NCBI RefSeq assembly: GCF_003730275.1 | Contig: NZ_QTTA01000020.1 | Span: forward strand, 1-64,000 | Reading direction: 5' to 3' | Length of the DNA stretch: 64,000 nucleotides | Source of the DNA: Brevundimonas halotolerans | GTDB taxonomy: Bacteria > Pseudomonadota > Alphaproteobacteria > Caulobacterales > Caulobacteraceae | Shown: in pieces, positions 51,763 to 62,655 of the stretch | Numbering within the stretch: the first letter of the stretch is position 1 | Layout: the number at the start of each line of letters is the position of its first letter | Notes under the pieces: generated by a model | Seen by the model: only the letters and a program-made list of their open reading frames with translations | Told to the model about the DNA's origin: nothing | Databases searched by the model: none | Program-made: the position numbers and the translations under genes

Positions 51763-52680
51763 ATGGCTGACCGCAAGACCCCAGACCGTCCGCAACCGCC
51801 CGCCCGTCCCCAGACCCCAAACCGGGGAGGCTGGCTGAGCCGCTTCGCCCCCGGCGTGCGCAAGATCGTCGGCCGCCGCGACACGCCCGACAATCTCTGG
51901 GTCAAGGACCCGGACACAGGCGAGATGCTCTATCGCTCGGAGCTGGAAACCAGTCTGTGGGTCACGCCGTCGGGCCGTCACATGCGCATCAATGCGCCGA
52001 CGCGGCTGCGCTTCACCTTCGATGATGGCGAGTATGAGCCGATCGACACGCCCGAAGTGCCCGAAGATCCGCTGAACTTCTCGGACGGCAAGCCCTACCG
52101 CGAGCGTCTGGCTGCGGCGCGCAAGGCCTCGGGCCGACGGGACACCATGGCCATCGGCTATGGCGAGGTCGGGGGCAGCCCCGCCGTGGTCATCGTTCAG
52201 GACTTTACCTTTATGGGCGGTTCACTGGGCATGGCCGCGGGCGAGGCGTTTATCGCCGCCGCCGAGGCCGCCATCGAACGCAAGGTGCCGCTGGTCTGCT
52301 ACACCGCCGCCGGCGGCGCCCGCATGCAGGAGGGCGCGCTCAGCCTGATGCAGATGGCCCGCACCACCCTGGCCATCCAGGACCTGAAGGCCCAGCGCTT
52401 GCCCTTCATCGTCGTGCTGACCGACCCCACCACCGGCGGGGTGACGGCCAGCTATGCCATGCTGGGCGATGTCCATCTGGCCGAGCCGGGCGCCCTGATC
52501 GGCTTTGCCGGTCCGCGCGTAATCGAGGCCACCATCCGCGAGAAACTGCCCCCCGGCTTCCAGCGCGCCGAATATCTGCAGGAAAAAGGCATGGTCGACC
52601 GGGTCGTCCCCCGCGCCGACCTGCCCCGCGTGCTGGGCCAGATCCTGTCCATGCTGATGGACGGCCGCAAGGCGGCCTGA
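51763..52680 (+). CDS. accD: Acetyl-CoA carboxylase carboxyltransferase beta subunit, zinc finger degenerate
   Basis: This 305-aa subunit transfers the carboxyl group from biotin to acetyl-CoA for fatty-acid synthesis. The crotonase-fold body is intact (QDFTFMGGSLGMAAGEAF, YTAAGGARMQEGALSLMQMA, DPTTGGVTASYAMLGD). The N-terminal segment NLWVKDPDTGEMLYRSEL and LWVTPSGRHMRI aligns with the usual C4 zinc ribbon, but all four cysteines are absent. ATG 51763 is ten bases after trpA. The order trpFBA-accD-folC is a common alphaproteobacterial arrangement. Confidence 0.93.
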   Translation: MADRKTPDRPQPPARPQTPNRGGWLSRFAPGVRKIVGRRDTPDNLWVKDPDTGEMLYRSELETSLWVTPSGRHMRINAPTRLRFTFDDGEYEPIDTPEVPEDPLNFSDGKPYRERLAAARKASGRRDTMAIGYGEVGGSPAVVIVQDFTFMGGSLGMAAGEAFIAAAEAAIERKVPLVCYTAAGGARMQEGALSLMQMARTTLAIQDLKAQRLPFIVVLTDPTTGGVTASYAMLGDVHLAEPGALIGFAGPRVIEATIREKLPPGFQRAEYLQEKGMVDRVVPRADLPRVLGQILSMLMDGRKAA

Positions 52681-52685
52681 CCGCC

Positions 52686-53960
52686 GTGGACCCGATCTCC
52701 GCGCGACTGCGGGCCCGGCATCCCCAACGGATCGACCTGTCGCTGGAGCGGATGACCGCCCTGTGCGCGGCGCTGGGCGACCCGCAGCTGAGACTGCCGC
52801 CCGTGGTCCATGTGGCCGGGACCAATGGCAAGGGCTCGACCATCGCCTTCCTGCGCGCCATGGCCGAGGCGGCGGGCTTGCGCGTCCACGTCTATTCCTC
52901 GCCGCATCTGGTGCGGTTCAATGAGCGTATCCGGCTGGCCGGGGCGCTCATCAGCGATGCGGCGCTGGAGGCCATCCTCGACCGGATCGAGGCCATCCCG
53001 GGCGAGGCGACCGTGTTCGAAAGCACCACGGCTGCAGCCTTTGTCGCCATGAGCGAGGTGCCCGCCGATCTGGCCCTGATCGAGGTCGGGCTGGGCGGAT
53101 CGCTGGACGCCACCAATGTCCTGCCGGTGCCGCAGCTGGCCGTCATCACCCCGGTGGACCATGACCATGCGGAGTTCCTCGGCACCGATCTGGCAAAGAT
53201 TGCGGGTGAAAAGGCCGGCATTCTGAAGCGGGGGGGCCGCGCCGTGGTCGCCCGCCAGCCCGAGGTCGCCCGCGACGTCATCGGCCGGGTCGCGGCCCGT
53301 AATGGCGTCGCCCTGTCGGTCATGGGCGAGGACATCGACGCCTTTGTCGAACACGGGCGGCTGGTCTTCCAGGGCGCCGACCGGCTGCTGGACCTGCCCT
53401 TGCCGAACCTCAGCGGGCCGCATCAGATCGACAATGCCGGGCTGGCCGTGGCCGCTGCCCTGGACCTCGGTCTGACCGTGGATGCCATCGAAGCCGGCCT
53501 GACCTCGGCCGTCTGGCCCGCCCGCATGCAGCGGCTGAAGGCCGGGCCCTATGGCACCCGCGCAGAGGCTGCAGGGGCCGAGTTGTGGCTGGACGGCGGT
53601 CACAATCCCCACGCAGGCCGCGCCCTGTCCGAGGCCCTGCTGGAGCGTCAGCGTCGGGATCCCCGGCCCATGGCCCTGATCGTCGCCCTGCTGGCCTCAA
53701 AGGATGCGGGCGGCTTTTTCCAGACCCTGCGCCTGCTGGATGCACCAGTCATCACCGTCGATTTCGAGGGCGCGGCCGTCCCCGCCGAAGCGCTGGCGGC
53801 TGTGGCCCGGGGTCAGGGGCTGGGCGCGCTGCCCGCCGACAGCGTGGACGAGGCGGTCCGCCGCGCGCTCGACCTCGGCGCCGGCCGCATCATCATCTGC
53901 GGCTCGCTCTACCTGGCGGGGGAAGTGCTGGCCGCGTCCGAGGACACCTGGCCGGTCTAG
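52686..53960 (+). CDS. folC: Folylpolyglutamate synthase / dihydrofolate synthase
   Basis: This 424-aa Mur-ligase-like enzyme adds glutamate to dihydropteroate and folates. ATP-binding VAGTNGKGSTIAFLRAM, SSPHLVRFNERIR and VGLGGSLDATN are visible, as is the GGHNPHAGRAL motif. GTG 52686 is five bases after accD, so the two are co-transcribed. Its stop is three bases from the convergent trxA stop. Confidence 0.95.
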   Translation: MDPISARLRARHPQRIDLSLERMTALCAALGDPQLRLPPVVHVAGTNGKGSTIAFLRAMAEAAGLRVHVYSSPHLVRFNERIRLAGALISDAALEAILDRIEAIPGEATVFESTTAAAFVAMSEVPADLALIEVGLGGSLDATNVLPVPQLAVITPVDHDHAEFLGTDLAKIAGEKAGILKRGGRAVVARQPEVARDVIGRVAARNGVALSVMGEDIDAFVEHGRLVFQGADRLLDLPLPNLSGPHQIDNAGLAVAAALDLGLTVDAIEAGLTSAVWPARMQRLKAGPYGTRAEAAGAELWLDGGHNPHAGRALSEALLERQRRDPRPMALIVALLASKDAGGFFQTLRLLDAPVITVDFEGAAVPAEALAAVARGQGLGALPADSVDEAVRRALDLGAGRIIICGSLYLAGEVLAASEDTWPV

Positions 53961-53963
53961 CCC

Positions 53964-54302
53964 TCAGGCTGCGGCGGTGCCGATGCCCTGTTCGGCCAGC
54001 CATTCGGCGATCTTGCCCTTGGGGATGGCGCCGACCTTCATCGAGGTCATCTGGCCGTCCTTGAACAGCATCAGGGTCGGGATGCCCTTCACGCCCAGTT
54101 TCGACGGGGTCATGGGGCTGTCGTCGATGTTCAGCTTGGCGACGGTGACCTGACCGGCCATCTCGTCGGCGATCTGTTCCAGGGCCGGGCCGATCTGTTT
54201 GCAGGGGCCGCACCATTCCGCCCAGAAGTCGACCAGCACGGGGGTGGAGGCCTTCAGCACATCGGTCTCGAAGCTGTCGTCGGTGACCTTGATCGTCGTC
54301 AT
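53964..54302 (-). CDS. trxA: Thioredoxin
   Basis: This 112-aa thiol-disulfide reductant has the active site WCGPC (Cys31, Cys34) and the conserved cis-proline in [12 protein letters not shown] 54302 is the family start. It has no signal peptide, so it is cytoplasmic. It follows addA on the minus strand after 82 bases. Confidence 0.96.
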   Translation of the reverse strand: MTTIKVTDDSFETDVLKASTPVLVDFWAEWCGPCKQIGPALEQIADEMAGQVTVAKLNIDDSPMTPSKLGVKGIPTLMLFKDGQMTSMKVGAIPKGKIAEWLAEQGIGTAAA

Positions 54303-54384
54303 GGGGAGGCTCTCTGCAGGCGGGGCGGCGGGCGCCCCTCGGCTATCGGATGTGGGACGAATCCCGTCCCGTTCAAGGTGAAGA

Positions 54385-57300
54385 CTACAGGGCGGGCACA
54401 AGCGCGTGAAGCGCCTGCCGCATCAGGCTTTCGGGAACCGGCGTCAGGCGTGGCCCGTCGGTCCACACCAGCGCGGCCTCGACCGTCCGCTCGGGATACA
54501 GCCGCCGCAGCACGGCCCAGTAGATCGCCAACTGGCGCACATAGGCCGGATCGGCGTCCTCGACGCGGTCCGGCGCCGGGCGGTTGGTCTTGAAATCGAT
54601 CACCAGCACCCGCCGGGGCGTCACCACCAGCCGGTCCAGCCGTGCCGACACCACCACGCCCGCAGGCAGCTCCGGCGCCGAACCGGACAGCGCCACCTCC
54701 GCCCGGGAGGCCGGGCCGAATACCTCGGCGAAGCGGGCATCGTCCAGGACCCCCAGCGCCGCCGCGGCCATCTCGGCCTTCTGCGCCGCCTCCAGATCGG
54801 GCTCCCCCGCCAGCAGGGCGACTGCCGCCGCGCCCCGCCGATCGGGCGCCACGTCGGGCAACCGCTCCAGCAGGCGGTGTATCAGCTCCCCGCGCCGCCA
54901 GCGGCCCAGCCCGCCGCCGACCCGCGACAGGGGCGATGGCGCGGGCGTGCGCGCGGCGTCCTCCATCCGGCCCGGGGCCATGCGACGCTCCGGCGCCTCG
55001 GCCCGAGGCGCGGTGGTCAGCCAGGCCGGCGGCGGCGGGACGGCGTCGGCCGGCGCGGCGGTCCGCGCCATGGCCACCGGATCAGCGCCGTACCGCCGGG
55101 CCTCGCCCGTGGCGGTCTTCACCTCGCGCACCCCCTCCAGCCGCTCGAAGGCGGACAGGATCGGCGCCCACCACGCCTTCAGGTTCTCTAGCTTGCGGTT
55201 GGAGGCGTAGCGTCCCGTGACGATCAGCCGGTCCCGCGCCCGGGTCAGGCCCACGTAGAGCAGTCGCAGCGACTCCTCCTCGCCCCGCCGCTTGCGCGCG
55301 TCCCGCGCCATTTGCGACGCGGCGCAGTCCTCGCCGGACGAGCCGCACCACAGGAAGGCGCCGCCTTCCGTCTCCAGCAGGGCGTCGCCCCGGGGCTCCT
55401 CGAAGATCACGTCGGGCAGGATCACCACCGGCGCCTCCAGCCCCTTGGACGAATGCGCTGTCATCACCCGCACCTCGCCGCGCGGCTCATCCATCTCGCG
55501 CTTGATGGTCTGGTCCAGCGAGGCCAGCAGGTGGCAGAACCGTTCCAGATCGGCCGGACCTCGCCCCTCCGCCGCGCGCGCCTGATCAAGGAAGGCGTCC
55601 ATGGCGTCCGCCGCCTCGGACCCCAGCCGGGTCAGGAACCGCTGCCGCACGCTCAGGCCCCGCCCGTCCAGCCGGTTCAGCAGGCGGCCGTAAAGGTCGA
55701 ACGGCGTCATGACGCGCGCCGCCTCGCGGAAATCGGCGATCAGGTCCCGCGCCTCCGCCAGCGTCGGATCCTGCCCGGCCCGCGCGTTCAGCACGCCCCA
55801 CAGCGAGCCCTCGCGGCCATGAGCCAGATCGAACAGCGCGTCTTCCGACAGGTCGCACAGGGGCGAACGCAACACCCCCGCCAGCGTCAGACCGTCGGCG
55901 GGCTGCAGGGCCACCCGCCCCAGCGCCAGCAGGTCCTGGAACACCGGATGGGCCGACAGGGTCAGCCGATCGGCTCCCGCTACCGGCACGCCCCGCTGCT
56001 TCAGCGCCCGCAGCACCTCCTCGAACATGGGTCCGCGCTTGCGCACCAGAATGAGCACATCGCCCCAGTCCATCGGGCGGAGGCCGGCCTTCTTGTCGTG
56101 CACCGCGTGCCCGGCCTCCACCGAGGTCCTGATCTCGTCGGCGATGCGCTCGGCCACCCGGCGGCGCGCGCCCCGCGCGGTCGAGGCGTCCAGCGGTTCG
56201 TCCCAGGCGCGGCGCTCTTCGTCGGTCTCGTCCTGCAGCGGCGGCCACAGGTCGATGGTCCCCGCCAGCCCGTCGGCGCGCGCGGCCTGATGCCGGATCA
56301 GGGCGGCGGCGTCCTCGCCCGCCTCGCCCCGGCCGGGGCTGAGGGCGCGGGCCAGGGCCGGCTCGGCGAACACCGCGTCCACGGCGGCCAGCACCTCGGC
56401 GGTGGAGCGCCAGGACTGCAGCAGCTCCACCCCCTGAAACACCCCGCCCACGCCGGTGATAGCCCGGTCATAGTCCTGCGCCTCGGCCGCCAGTCGCTCG
56501 GGCGCGGCCCCCTGGAACGAGAAGATCGACTGCTTTTCGTCGCCCACCACGAAGACGGTGCGCGCTGTCCCGTCCCGCGATCCGGCCCCGGTGAAGAACT
56601 CGGCGGTCAGGGCGCGCACGATGCTCCATTGCTCGGGCGAGGTGTCCTGGGCTTCGTCCACCAGCACGTGATCGACGCCGCCGTCCAGCTTGTAGAGCAC
56701 CCAGGCCGCGCCCGGCCCGTCGGTCAGCAGATGCCGCGCCCGCTGGATCAGGTCGGCGAAGTCCAGCGCACCGGTCGTGGCCTTGGCCGTCTCATAGGCC
56801 CGGCCATAGGCATAGGCCAGCACCAGCGCGGAGACCGTGTCCAGCGCCACCCTGGCCGCCCGGGCCCGCTCGAAATGCTCCGCCAGCCGCGCCTGCTCGC
56901 GCGCCAGCCAGTCCAGGGTCGCGGGACCCATGTCCTTCACGCCCAGACGCCCACGGGGTAGCCCCTTATCGGTGAAGAATATCGTCTGGACCAGTTCGAC
57001 AGGCGCCTCGCCGTTCAGCACGGCCTCAGCCGCAGCTTGAAGGTTCTGAGCCAGCACCTGCGCCGTAGGCTGTTTGCATCCGGCCGCTATCGCTGCCGCG
57101 TCCAGCCAGGCCGCCGCGTCGAAGTCCGGCGCCGTCACCGCCGCGTGCTCCGCCGCCTCCGGCTCGGTCCATCCCTCCAGCCCCACCGAGGCCGCCACCC
57201 GGTCCTGAAGGGTCGCCGCCCCGCCGTCCTCGGCCACATAGGCGGTCAGCTCGGCCCGCTTGGACTCGAACCGGTCGAACATGGCCTCGAAATCGGGCTG

Positions 57301-57846
57301 GGAAAGCTTTCCCGCCATGTGCAGATAGGCGCCCGCCAGCCCCGCAATGTCGTCGGCCAGCGCCACCCGGTCGCGGGCACGGCGGCGGATGTCGGCGGCC
57401 TCCGCCTCGTCGATGACGCGGAACAGGGGCGAGACCTCTGCCTCCACGGGAAAGCGCCGCAGCAGCTGTTCGCAGAAGGCGTGGATGGTCTGGATCTTCA
57501 GCCCGCCCGGCGTCTCCAGCGCCCGGGCGAACAGGGCGCGGGCCCGCGAAAGGTCATGGGCGTCGAAGCTGTCGGCCGCGCGCTCCTCCAGCTCGGCCAG
57601 CTGGTCCCTCAGCCGCGCGTCGCCGGCCACCGCCCAGTCGCCCAGCCGCTCGTACAGACGCCGCTGCATCTCCGCCGCCGCCGCCTTGGTGAAGGTCAGG
57701 CACAGGATCGCGCCGGGCGCCGACCCGGCCAGCAGCAGCCGCGCAACCCGGTTGACCAGGGTCGTGGTCTTGCCCGACCCGGCGTTGGCCATGACGAAGG
57801 CGTTGACCGCCGGATCGGCGGCGATGGCCTGGGGGGAGCGCGTCAT
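54385..57846 (-). CDS. addA: Double-strand break repair helicase AddA
   Basis: This 1153-aa subunit of the AddAB helicase-nuclease processes DNA breaks for RecA loading. Walker A is [19 protein letters not shown] at the N-terminus, the UvrD-type motifs include [17 protein letters not shown] and [18 protein letters not shown], and the C-terminal nuclease has [16 protein letters not shown] 57846 overlaps the addB stop by four bases. It follows addB as usual in alphaproteobacteria. Confidence 0.96.
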   Translation of the reverse strand: MTRSPQAIAADPAVNAFVMANAGSGKTTTLVNRVARLLLAGSAPGAILCLTFTKAAAAEMQRRLYERLGDWAVAGDARLRDQLAELEERAADSFDAHDLSRARALFARALETPGGLKIQTIHAFCEQLLRRFPVEAEVSPLFRVIDEAEAADIRRRARDRVALADDIAGLAGAYLHMAGKLSQPDFEAMFDRFESKRAELTAYVAEDGGAATLQDRVAASVGLEGWTEPEAAEHAAVTAPDFDAAAWLDAAAIAAGCKQPTAQVLAQNLQAAAEAVLNGEAPVELVQTIFFTDKGLPRGRLGVKDMGPATLDWLAREQARLAEHFERARAARVALDTVSALVLAYAYGRAYETAKATTGALDFADLIQRARHLLTDGPGAAWVLYKLDGGVDHVLVDEAQDTSPEQWSIVRALTAEFFTGAGSRDGTARTVFVVGDEKQSIFSFQGAAPERLAAEAQDYDRAITGVGGVFQGVELLQSWRSTAEVLAAVDAVFAEPALARALSPGRGEAGEDAAALIRHQAARADGLAGTIDLWPPLQDETDEERRAWDEPLDASTARGARRRVAERIADEIRTSVEAGHAVHDKKAGLRPMDWGDVLILVRKRGPMFEEVLRALKQRGVPVAGADRLTLSAHPVFQDLLALGRVALQPADGLTLAGVLRSPLCDLSEDALFDLAHGREGSLWGVLNARAGQDPTLAEARDLIADFREAARVMTPFDLYGRLLNRLDGRGLSVRQRFLTRLGSEAADAMDAFLDQARAAEGRGPADLERFCHLLASLDQTIKREMDEPRGEVRVMTAHSSKGLEAPVVILPDVIFEEPRGDALLETEGGAFLWCGSSGEDCAASQMARDARKRRGEEESLRLLYVGLTRARDRLIVTGRYASNRKLENLKAWWAPILSAFERLEGVREVKTATGEARRYGADPVAMARTAAPADAVPPPPAWLTTAPRAEAPERRMAPGRMEDAARTPAPSPLSRVGGGLGRWRRGELIHRLLERLPDVAPDRRGAAAVALLAGEPDLEAAQKAEMAAAALGVLDDARFAEVFGPASRAEVALSGSAPELPAGVVVSARLDRLVVTPRRVLVIDFKTNRPAPDRVEDADPAYVRQLAIYWAVLRRLYPERTVEAALVWTDGPRLTPVPESLMRQALHALVPAL

Positions 57847-60800
57847 CCCTCATCCTCCGCCGCCGTGGACCATTCGGCCACCCGGGCCAGATGGTCATAG
57901 TCCGACACCCGCGCCTGGGCGAACTGGGGCGCGATGCGCGAGCGGTAGGGCTGGCTCGGGCTGGCGTACTGCCGGATGCGTTTCCTCAGCCCCTCCACCG
58001 CCTCATCGGCCAGGGCGGGGGCCCCCGCCTCGCCGTTGCGATCCATGATCTCGCCCGCCGGGTCTCGCCCGGTCAGGCGCACATACAGAAGGTCGTCGGG
58101 CTCCGCCTTCAGCACGGCCCCGAACCCGCCCTCGCGGGCGATGGCGGCGGTCAGGGACAGTTGCGAACTGAACCCGCTCTCCACCTGCTTCTTTGTCGGC
58201 GGGGCGCCGGTCTTGTAGTCCATCACCGACAGGCGGCCCTCGGCGACCTCCATGCGGTCGGCCCGGGCGGTCAGCAGGAAGCCCTCGATGGGCGACCACT
58301 CGCCGTAGGCCTCCAACGCCACATGGGGCCGCCCGGCCCGGCGGTCGCGCTCGAACCCGGTCACCCAGTCCGCCATGCGCGCGCCCAGTGCCCGTTCGCG
58401 GGCCAGTGCCGCCGGGGTCATGCCCGCCGCCTCCAGCTCGTCCAGATAGCGCGTCAGGAACCGGTCCTGCGCCCCGGTCTCACCCAACGTCTCCCACTCG
58501 CGGGCGAATACCTCCAGCGCACTGTGGATGGCCGTGCCGCGCAGGCGGGCTTCCACCCGCTCGTCGGGGCGCTCCATCTGGTGCAGGTTCAGCACGAAGC
58601 GGGCGTAGGTGGCGTAGGGATCGCGCACCCATTCCTCCACCCGCGTCACCGACATCTTGTCAGGGCGCGCCGCGACGGGCGGCGTCGGGGCGGGGCGCTG
58701 GGCGGGCTTCAGGGTCTGCGGCGGATCGGCGTCGGGCGCGTCCAGCCGCCGGGCCAGATCATGCAGGTCCGGCCGCTGCGGCAGGCGCGGCGCCTCCGGG
58801 AACGCCCCGCGCACCAGCGTCTCGAGCCGCCACAGCCAGCGCGACTTCACCGACGGCTGATTGTCCCGCCGCTCCGTGTGCAACAGATAGACCTCCGGCG
58901 CGCAGGCGATCTGGGCGAAGTCGTGGGCCGACAGGCCGATGCGGCGCTCGGGCGGCGGCAGGCCCAGGGTCTTGCGCATGGGCCGGGAGAGGAACGGATC
59001 CGTCCCCCCGCCGCGCGGCCACACCCCTTCCTCCAGCCCCGCCAGAATGACCCGGTCGGCCCGGACCAGCCGCGCCTCGATGGCGCCCAGAATTCTCAGA
59101 CGCAGATGCGCGTCGCCGCCCGTGCGCACCACCTCCGCGCCCATCAGTCGGCCCAGCAGTTCCGCAAAGGCGGAGGCGTTCAGCACGCCCGCCTCCGCGC
59201 CCTCGGTCATCAAGGCCGCCATCAGCCGCGCCGCGCTGGCCCCGTCCGGCCCACGCCAGATCTCAACGCCTTCGCCCAGCGCCTCCGCCGCCGCGCAGAT
59301 CACCCGCGCCCAGTCGGCGGGCGGTGCCTCGTCCATGCCGGTCAGAGCCGACAGCACGCCCTCCAGCCGGTCCACCAGACCGTGGCCCGTGTCGATGCGC
59401 GCCTGATCTTCATCCTTGCGGCGCTTGCCGGCCCGATATCGGTTGGTCTCCAGCCGCCGTCGCACCGCGTCCCAGTCGGCGGGCCCCGCCCCGCGCAGAC
59501 CCTCGCGCTCCAGCGCCTCGATCTCGTCCGCCCCGGCCAGCGTCGTCCACGGATGCTTCAGAATGGCCAGCAGCGGGACCGCCCCGAAGGCCTTGGCCAG
59601 CTGCGCCAGCTGGGCCAGCCGCACGCCCGCCGGCGTTTCCGACAAAGGCGAACCCGCCGAGGAGTCGGCCTTCAGCCCCCACCGCCCCAACCGCGCCTGC
59701 ACCCTTCGGGCGAACAGCGGATCGGGCGTCACCAGCGCAACGGTCTGCCCGGGTTTCTCCACCCCCTCCCGCATCAGCACCGCGGCCAGCGCGGCGGCGG
59801 CCTCCTCGGTGCGGGCGGTGACGGCGGTCAGGCCTTCCAGCCCCTCGGCGATGGGATCGCCGCCGCCCTCGCGCATTTCTGTGATGGCTTTCGTCCAGTC
59901 GGCGGTGGACTTCGGCGGCTTCAGCGCCTCGGCGATCAGTCGACGCCGCGCCCGGCCCAGACGCGCGCTCTCTCCCGCGTCCCGCGCGGGCCAGGCCCGT
60001 ACCTCGGCCCGGTCAATGCCGTGCCGCCCGATCAGGCGTTTCAGCGCCCCCTGCGGATGCTGCTCGCCGTCGTCGTCTGCGATCTGGTCCCACGCCGTTT
60101 GCGACAGGTCCCGGTCCAGTCCCGGCAGCACCACGCAGCCCGAGGGCGCGCGCGCCACCGCCCCCAGCACCGCCGCCGCGGCGGGCACGGTGCCCGTCGA
60201 GCCCGCCGCGATCACCGGGAAGGCCGGCGGCCGTTCATCCCACACCTCGGCCAGCCGCTTCAGCAGGGTCACCCGCCGCGCGGACGGGTCGCTCAGGCCC
60301 AGTTCGTCCAGCCGCTTCGGCCACGCCTCCACCGCCACGGCGAGGAAGGCGGCGGTGGAGCGCCAGTGCTCGGCCAGATCGGCCTCCACCAGATCGGCCA
60401 CCCGGCCCGGGTCAGCCACCTCCTCGATCTGGCAGGAGTCCAGAAACGCCGCCAGCGCCTCGGCCATCTCCAGCGCGCGCAGGGGCTCGACCGCCCCCCC
60501 GTGGTGAGCGGCCACCAGTTGCGCCAACTCGAACCGGCGCTTCAGCGGCGAGATGGCGGGCTTCAGGTCCAGCTCCAGCTCGCCCGGCGCGAATGGTGGC
60601 TCGTCCTCCTCCAGATCGCCCAAGGGGCGCACCTGGGGCAGCAGCACGGGACGGTCGCCCGACAGCAGGGTCAGAGCTTCGGTGAAGGCCCGTGCCGCGC
60701 GCCGGTTGGGCAGCAGGATGACCGCATCGCTCAGGGTCTCGGGTGCGTCCTCGCCCAGCCAGTCCAGCACCCCCGCCGCCAGATCCTCCAGAAACGGCCG

Positions 60801-60860
60801 GTGCGCCTCGATGGACCACCAGCGCGGCCCGGCGCCCGCAAACGGATCGAACCGGCTCAT
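57843..60860 (-). CDS. addB: Double-strand break repair protein AddB
   Basis: This 1005-aa subunit is the second helicase-nuclease arm of AddAB. The inactive helicase region is long and Ala/Arg-rich; the C-terminal nuclease shows LSVMDYKTGAPPTKKQ, the D-x-K catalytic core. Cysteines for an iron-sulfur cluster, present in Bacillus AddB, were not seen. ATG 60860 starts MSRFDPFAGAGPRWW; its first bases overlap the murU stop by four. Confidence 0.94.
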   Translation of the reverse strand: MSRFDPFAGAGPRWWSIEAHRPFLEDLAAGVLDWLGEDAPETLSDAVILLPNRRAARAFTEALTLLSGDRPVLLPQVRPLGDLEEDEPPFAPGELELDLKPAISPLKRRFELAQLVAAHHGGAVEPLRALEMAEALAAFLDSCQIEEVADPGRVADLVEADLAEHWRSTAAFLAVAVEAWPKRLDELGLSDPSARRVTLLKRLAEVWDERPPAFPVIAAGSTGTVPAAAAVLGAVARAPSGCVVLPGLDRDLSQTAWDQIADDDGEQHPQGALKRLIGRHGIDRAEVRAWPARDAGESARLGRARRRLIAEALKPPKSTADWTKAITEMREGGGDPIAEGLEGLTAVTARTEEAAAALAAVLMREGVEKPGQTVALVTPDPLFARRVQARLGRWGLKADSSAGSPLSETPAGVRLAQLAQLAKAFGAVPLLAILKHPWTTLAGADEIEALEREGLRGAGPADWDAVRRRLETNRYRAGKRRKDEDQARIDTGHGLVDRLEGVLSALTGMDEAPPADWARVICAAAEALGEGVEIWRGPDGASAARLMAALMTEGAEAGVLNASAFAELLGRLMGAEVVRTGGDAHLRLRILGAIEARLVRADRVILAGLEEGVWPRGGGTDPFLSRPMRKTLGLPPPERRIGLSAHDFAQIACAPEVYLLHTERRDNQPSVKSRWLWRLETLVRGAFPEAPRLPQRPDLHDLARRLDAPDADPPQTLKPAQRPAPTPPVAARPDKMSVTRVEEWVRDPYATYARFVLNLHQMERPDERVEARLRGTAIHSALEVFAREWETLGETGAQDRFLTRYLDELEAAGMTPAALARERALGARMADWVTGFERDRRAGRPHVALEAYGEWSPIEGFLLTARADRMEVAEGRLSVMDYKTGAPPTKKQVESGFSSQLSLTAAIAREGGFGAVLKAEPDDLLYVRLTGRDPAGEIMDRNGEAGAPALADEAVEGLRKRIRQYASPSQPYRSRIAPQFAQARVSDYDHLARVAEWSTAAEDEG

Positions 60861-61570
60861 GGGTTCGTCAGCCGGGCCTCGGCCTCGTCGCGGGCCCCGG
60901 GATCGCCGACGTGCATCCACTCCCCGTCCAGCACACAGCCATAAAGCCGGCCCTCTGCCGCCGACCGTCGCCACAATCCGCTCAGCGAAAAGGGCCCGTC
61001 AGGCCCCTCGGCAACATAGCCCGGCCGACAGATGTGCACGCCCATATAGGCAAAGGGGGCCTCGGCCGCCTCGCCCCGGAAGGTCAGCTGGCCGTCGTCG
61101 CCGAGAAAGAAATCCCCGCCACCCTCAAAGCCGATGGCGCCCGCGCGCCGCGCCAGCAGCAGGGCCGCGTCCATCCGCTCCGGGTCCCACTGTGCTGCGA
61201 GGTCCGCCAGCGCATCGCCCCGGTCGGTCCAGACGCTGTCGATATTAGCGACGAACACCGGCGCATCGCCCAGCAGGGGCATGGCCTTCTTCAGCCCGCC
61301 GCCGGTCTCCAGAAGTTCGGCCCGCTCGTCGGATATGGTGATCTCCGGCCCGCGCCCCCGCGCCGCCAGATGGGCCTCCAGCCGGTCTGCGAACCAGTGG
61401 ACATTCACGACCGCACGGGTCACGCCCGCGTCCGCCAGCCGGTCCAGCACATGGTCGATCAGGGCCAGACCGCCCACCTCGACCAGCGCCTTGGGCCGGT
61501 CATCGGTAAGGGGCCGCATCCGCGTGCCCAGCCCTGCCGCCAGCACCATGGCTGTGGTCGGAACCGTCAT
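60857..61570 (-). CDS. murU: Nucleotidyltransferase, MurU-type
   Basis: This 237-aa sugar nucleotidyltransferase shows VLAAGLGTRMRPLTDDRPKA with the Lys of the binding loop, VNVHWFADRLEAH and FVANIDSVWTD. Together with the adjacent kinase it matches MurU, which makes UDP-MurNAc from MurNAc 1-phosphate in peptidoglycan recycling without the usual first steps. It overlaps both the kinase upstream and addB downstream by four bases. Confidence 0.85.
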   Translation of the reverse strand: MTVPTTAMVLAAGLGTRMRPLTDDRPKALVEVGGLALIDHVLDRLADAGVTRAVVNVHWFADRLEAHLAARGRGPEITISDERAELLETGGGLKKAMPLLGDAPVFVANIDSVWTDRGDALADLAAQWDPERMDAALLLARRAGAIGFEGGGDFFLGDDGQLTFRGEAAEAPFAYMGVHICRPGYVAEGPDGPFSLSGLWRRSAAEGRLYGCVLDGEWMHVGDPGARDEAEARLTNP

Positions 61571-62655
61571 CCGCGCATCTCCTTCGGAACATGACGGTCG
61601 AACCAACTCCTGACCTGCGACAGTTCCGGACGTTTCAGGTTTTGTTCCAGATGGCCCCACATGCGGGGCATGAACTGGCGATAACGCGGCTTTCCGTCCC
61701 GCGCGATCAGCCGGGCAAACACCCCCAGAATCCGCGCCTCGTTCAGCGCAGCCAGCGCGGCATAGTCGCGGCGGTATTCCTCGCGGTCGACCTGCATGAT
61801 GTCGAAATAGTAGTCGAGCGCGACCGCCTCCAACTCTGGCGGCACATCGCGGCGGGCGTCCTGCAGCAGGGAGTGCAGGTCCCAGACCGGGTGGGCCAGC
61901 ACCGCATCCTGAAAGTCGATCAGGCCGACGCGGCGATGGCCGCTACGGTCCGGCAGCCAAAGCAGGTTTTCGGCATGATAGTCGCGGTGTGCCATCACCC
62001 AGGCCCTGGCCTCGCCCATGGCCACAACCGGTGCCCAGGCGGCCTGCCATTCGTCCCGCGCCGCCGGACCGAAGTGGAGCCCGGGGTGCAGTTTCGGCAT
62101 CCACTCGACGAACAGGTCGGCACCCCCCTGAAGGGCTATGGCGTCATAGGTCAGCAGCGGCCAGTCGCCCCCCAGGCCGGGCATGACCTCGGGCAGCAGG
62201 CCGGTCAGGTGCAGCCGCGCAATGGCCTCGACGGCGGCGAGGTACAGCGGCGCCTGCGGCTCGCCGTCCTCGATCACCCGGGCGAACAGGTCGTCGCCGA
62301 AATCCTCGATCACCGCCAGGCCGTTCGGCGCATCGACCGCCACGATCTCCGGCGCCGACAGACCCGCATGGCGCAGGTGTGCGGCGACAGCGGCAAAGGC
62401 CTCGATCCGTCCGGCCGACAGCCGCGCCACGGCGTTCCAGCCGGCCGCATGACGCTGTGCCGCCGTCCACGACGGGTCACAGGGCAGGGACTCGGTCGCT
62501 GGCGGCTGATCCATCAGCATCAGGGTCGAACCTGCAGGCGTGGTCAGCCGCTCATAGCGCCGGGTCGAGGCGTCGCCGGGCAGGGGATCGCGCCGCGCCT
62601 CGGCCAGCCCCGCTCCGGCAAGAAAATCGGCGATCAGGGCATTCCGGTCAGACAT
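61567..62655 (-). CDS. amgK: Anomeric N-acetylmuramate/N-acetylglucosamine kinase AmgK
   Basis: This 362-aa phosphotransferase-fold kinase has VMAHRDYHAENLLW (catalytic Asp) and VGLIDFQDAVLAHPVWDL (metal site). In Pseudomonas and Caulobacter AmgK phosphorylates MurNAc at C1, feeding MurU; the pair here is adjacent with a 4-base overlap. The pathway by-passes fosfomycin-sensitive MurA. ATG 62655 overlaps tsaE by eight bases. Confidence 0.88.
   Translation of the reverse strand: MSDRNALIADFLAGAGLAEARRDPLPGDASTRRYERLTTPAGSTLMLMDQPPATESLPCDPSWTAAQRHAAGWNAVARLSAGRIEAFAAVAAHLRHAGLSAPEIVAVDAPNGLAVIEDFGDDLFARVIEDGEPQAPLYLAAVEAIARLHLTGLLPEVMPGLGGDWPLLTYDAIALQGGADLFVEWMPKLHPGLHFGPAARDEWQAAWAPVVAMGEARAWVMAHRDYHAENLLWLPDRSGHRRVGLIDFQDAVLAHPVWDLHSLLQDARRDVPPELEAVALDYYFDIMQVDREEYRRDYAALAALNEARILGVFARLIARDGKPRYRQFMPRMWGHLEQNLKRPELSQVRSWFDRHVPKEMRG

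Noticed and set aside
57891-60944. A 1017-codon open frame antisense to addB
   Set aside because: Composition is Arg/Gln/His/Gly-rich, as expected of a reverse frame; addB has family motifs and proper overlaps.
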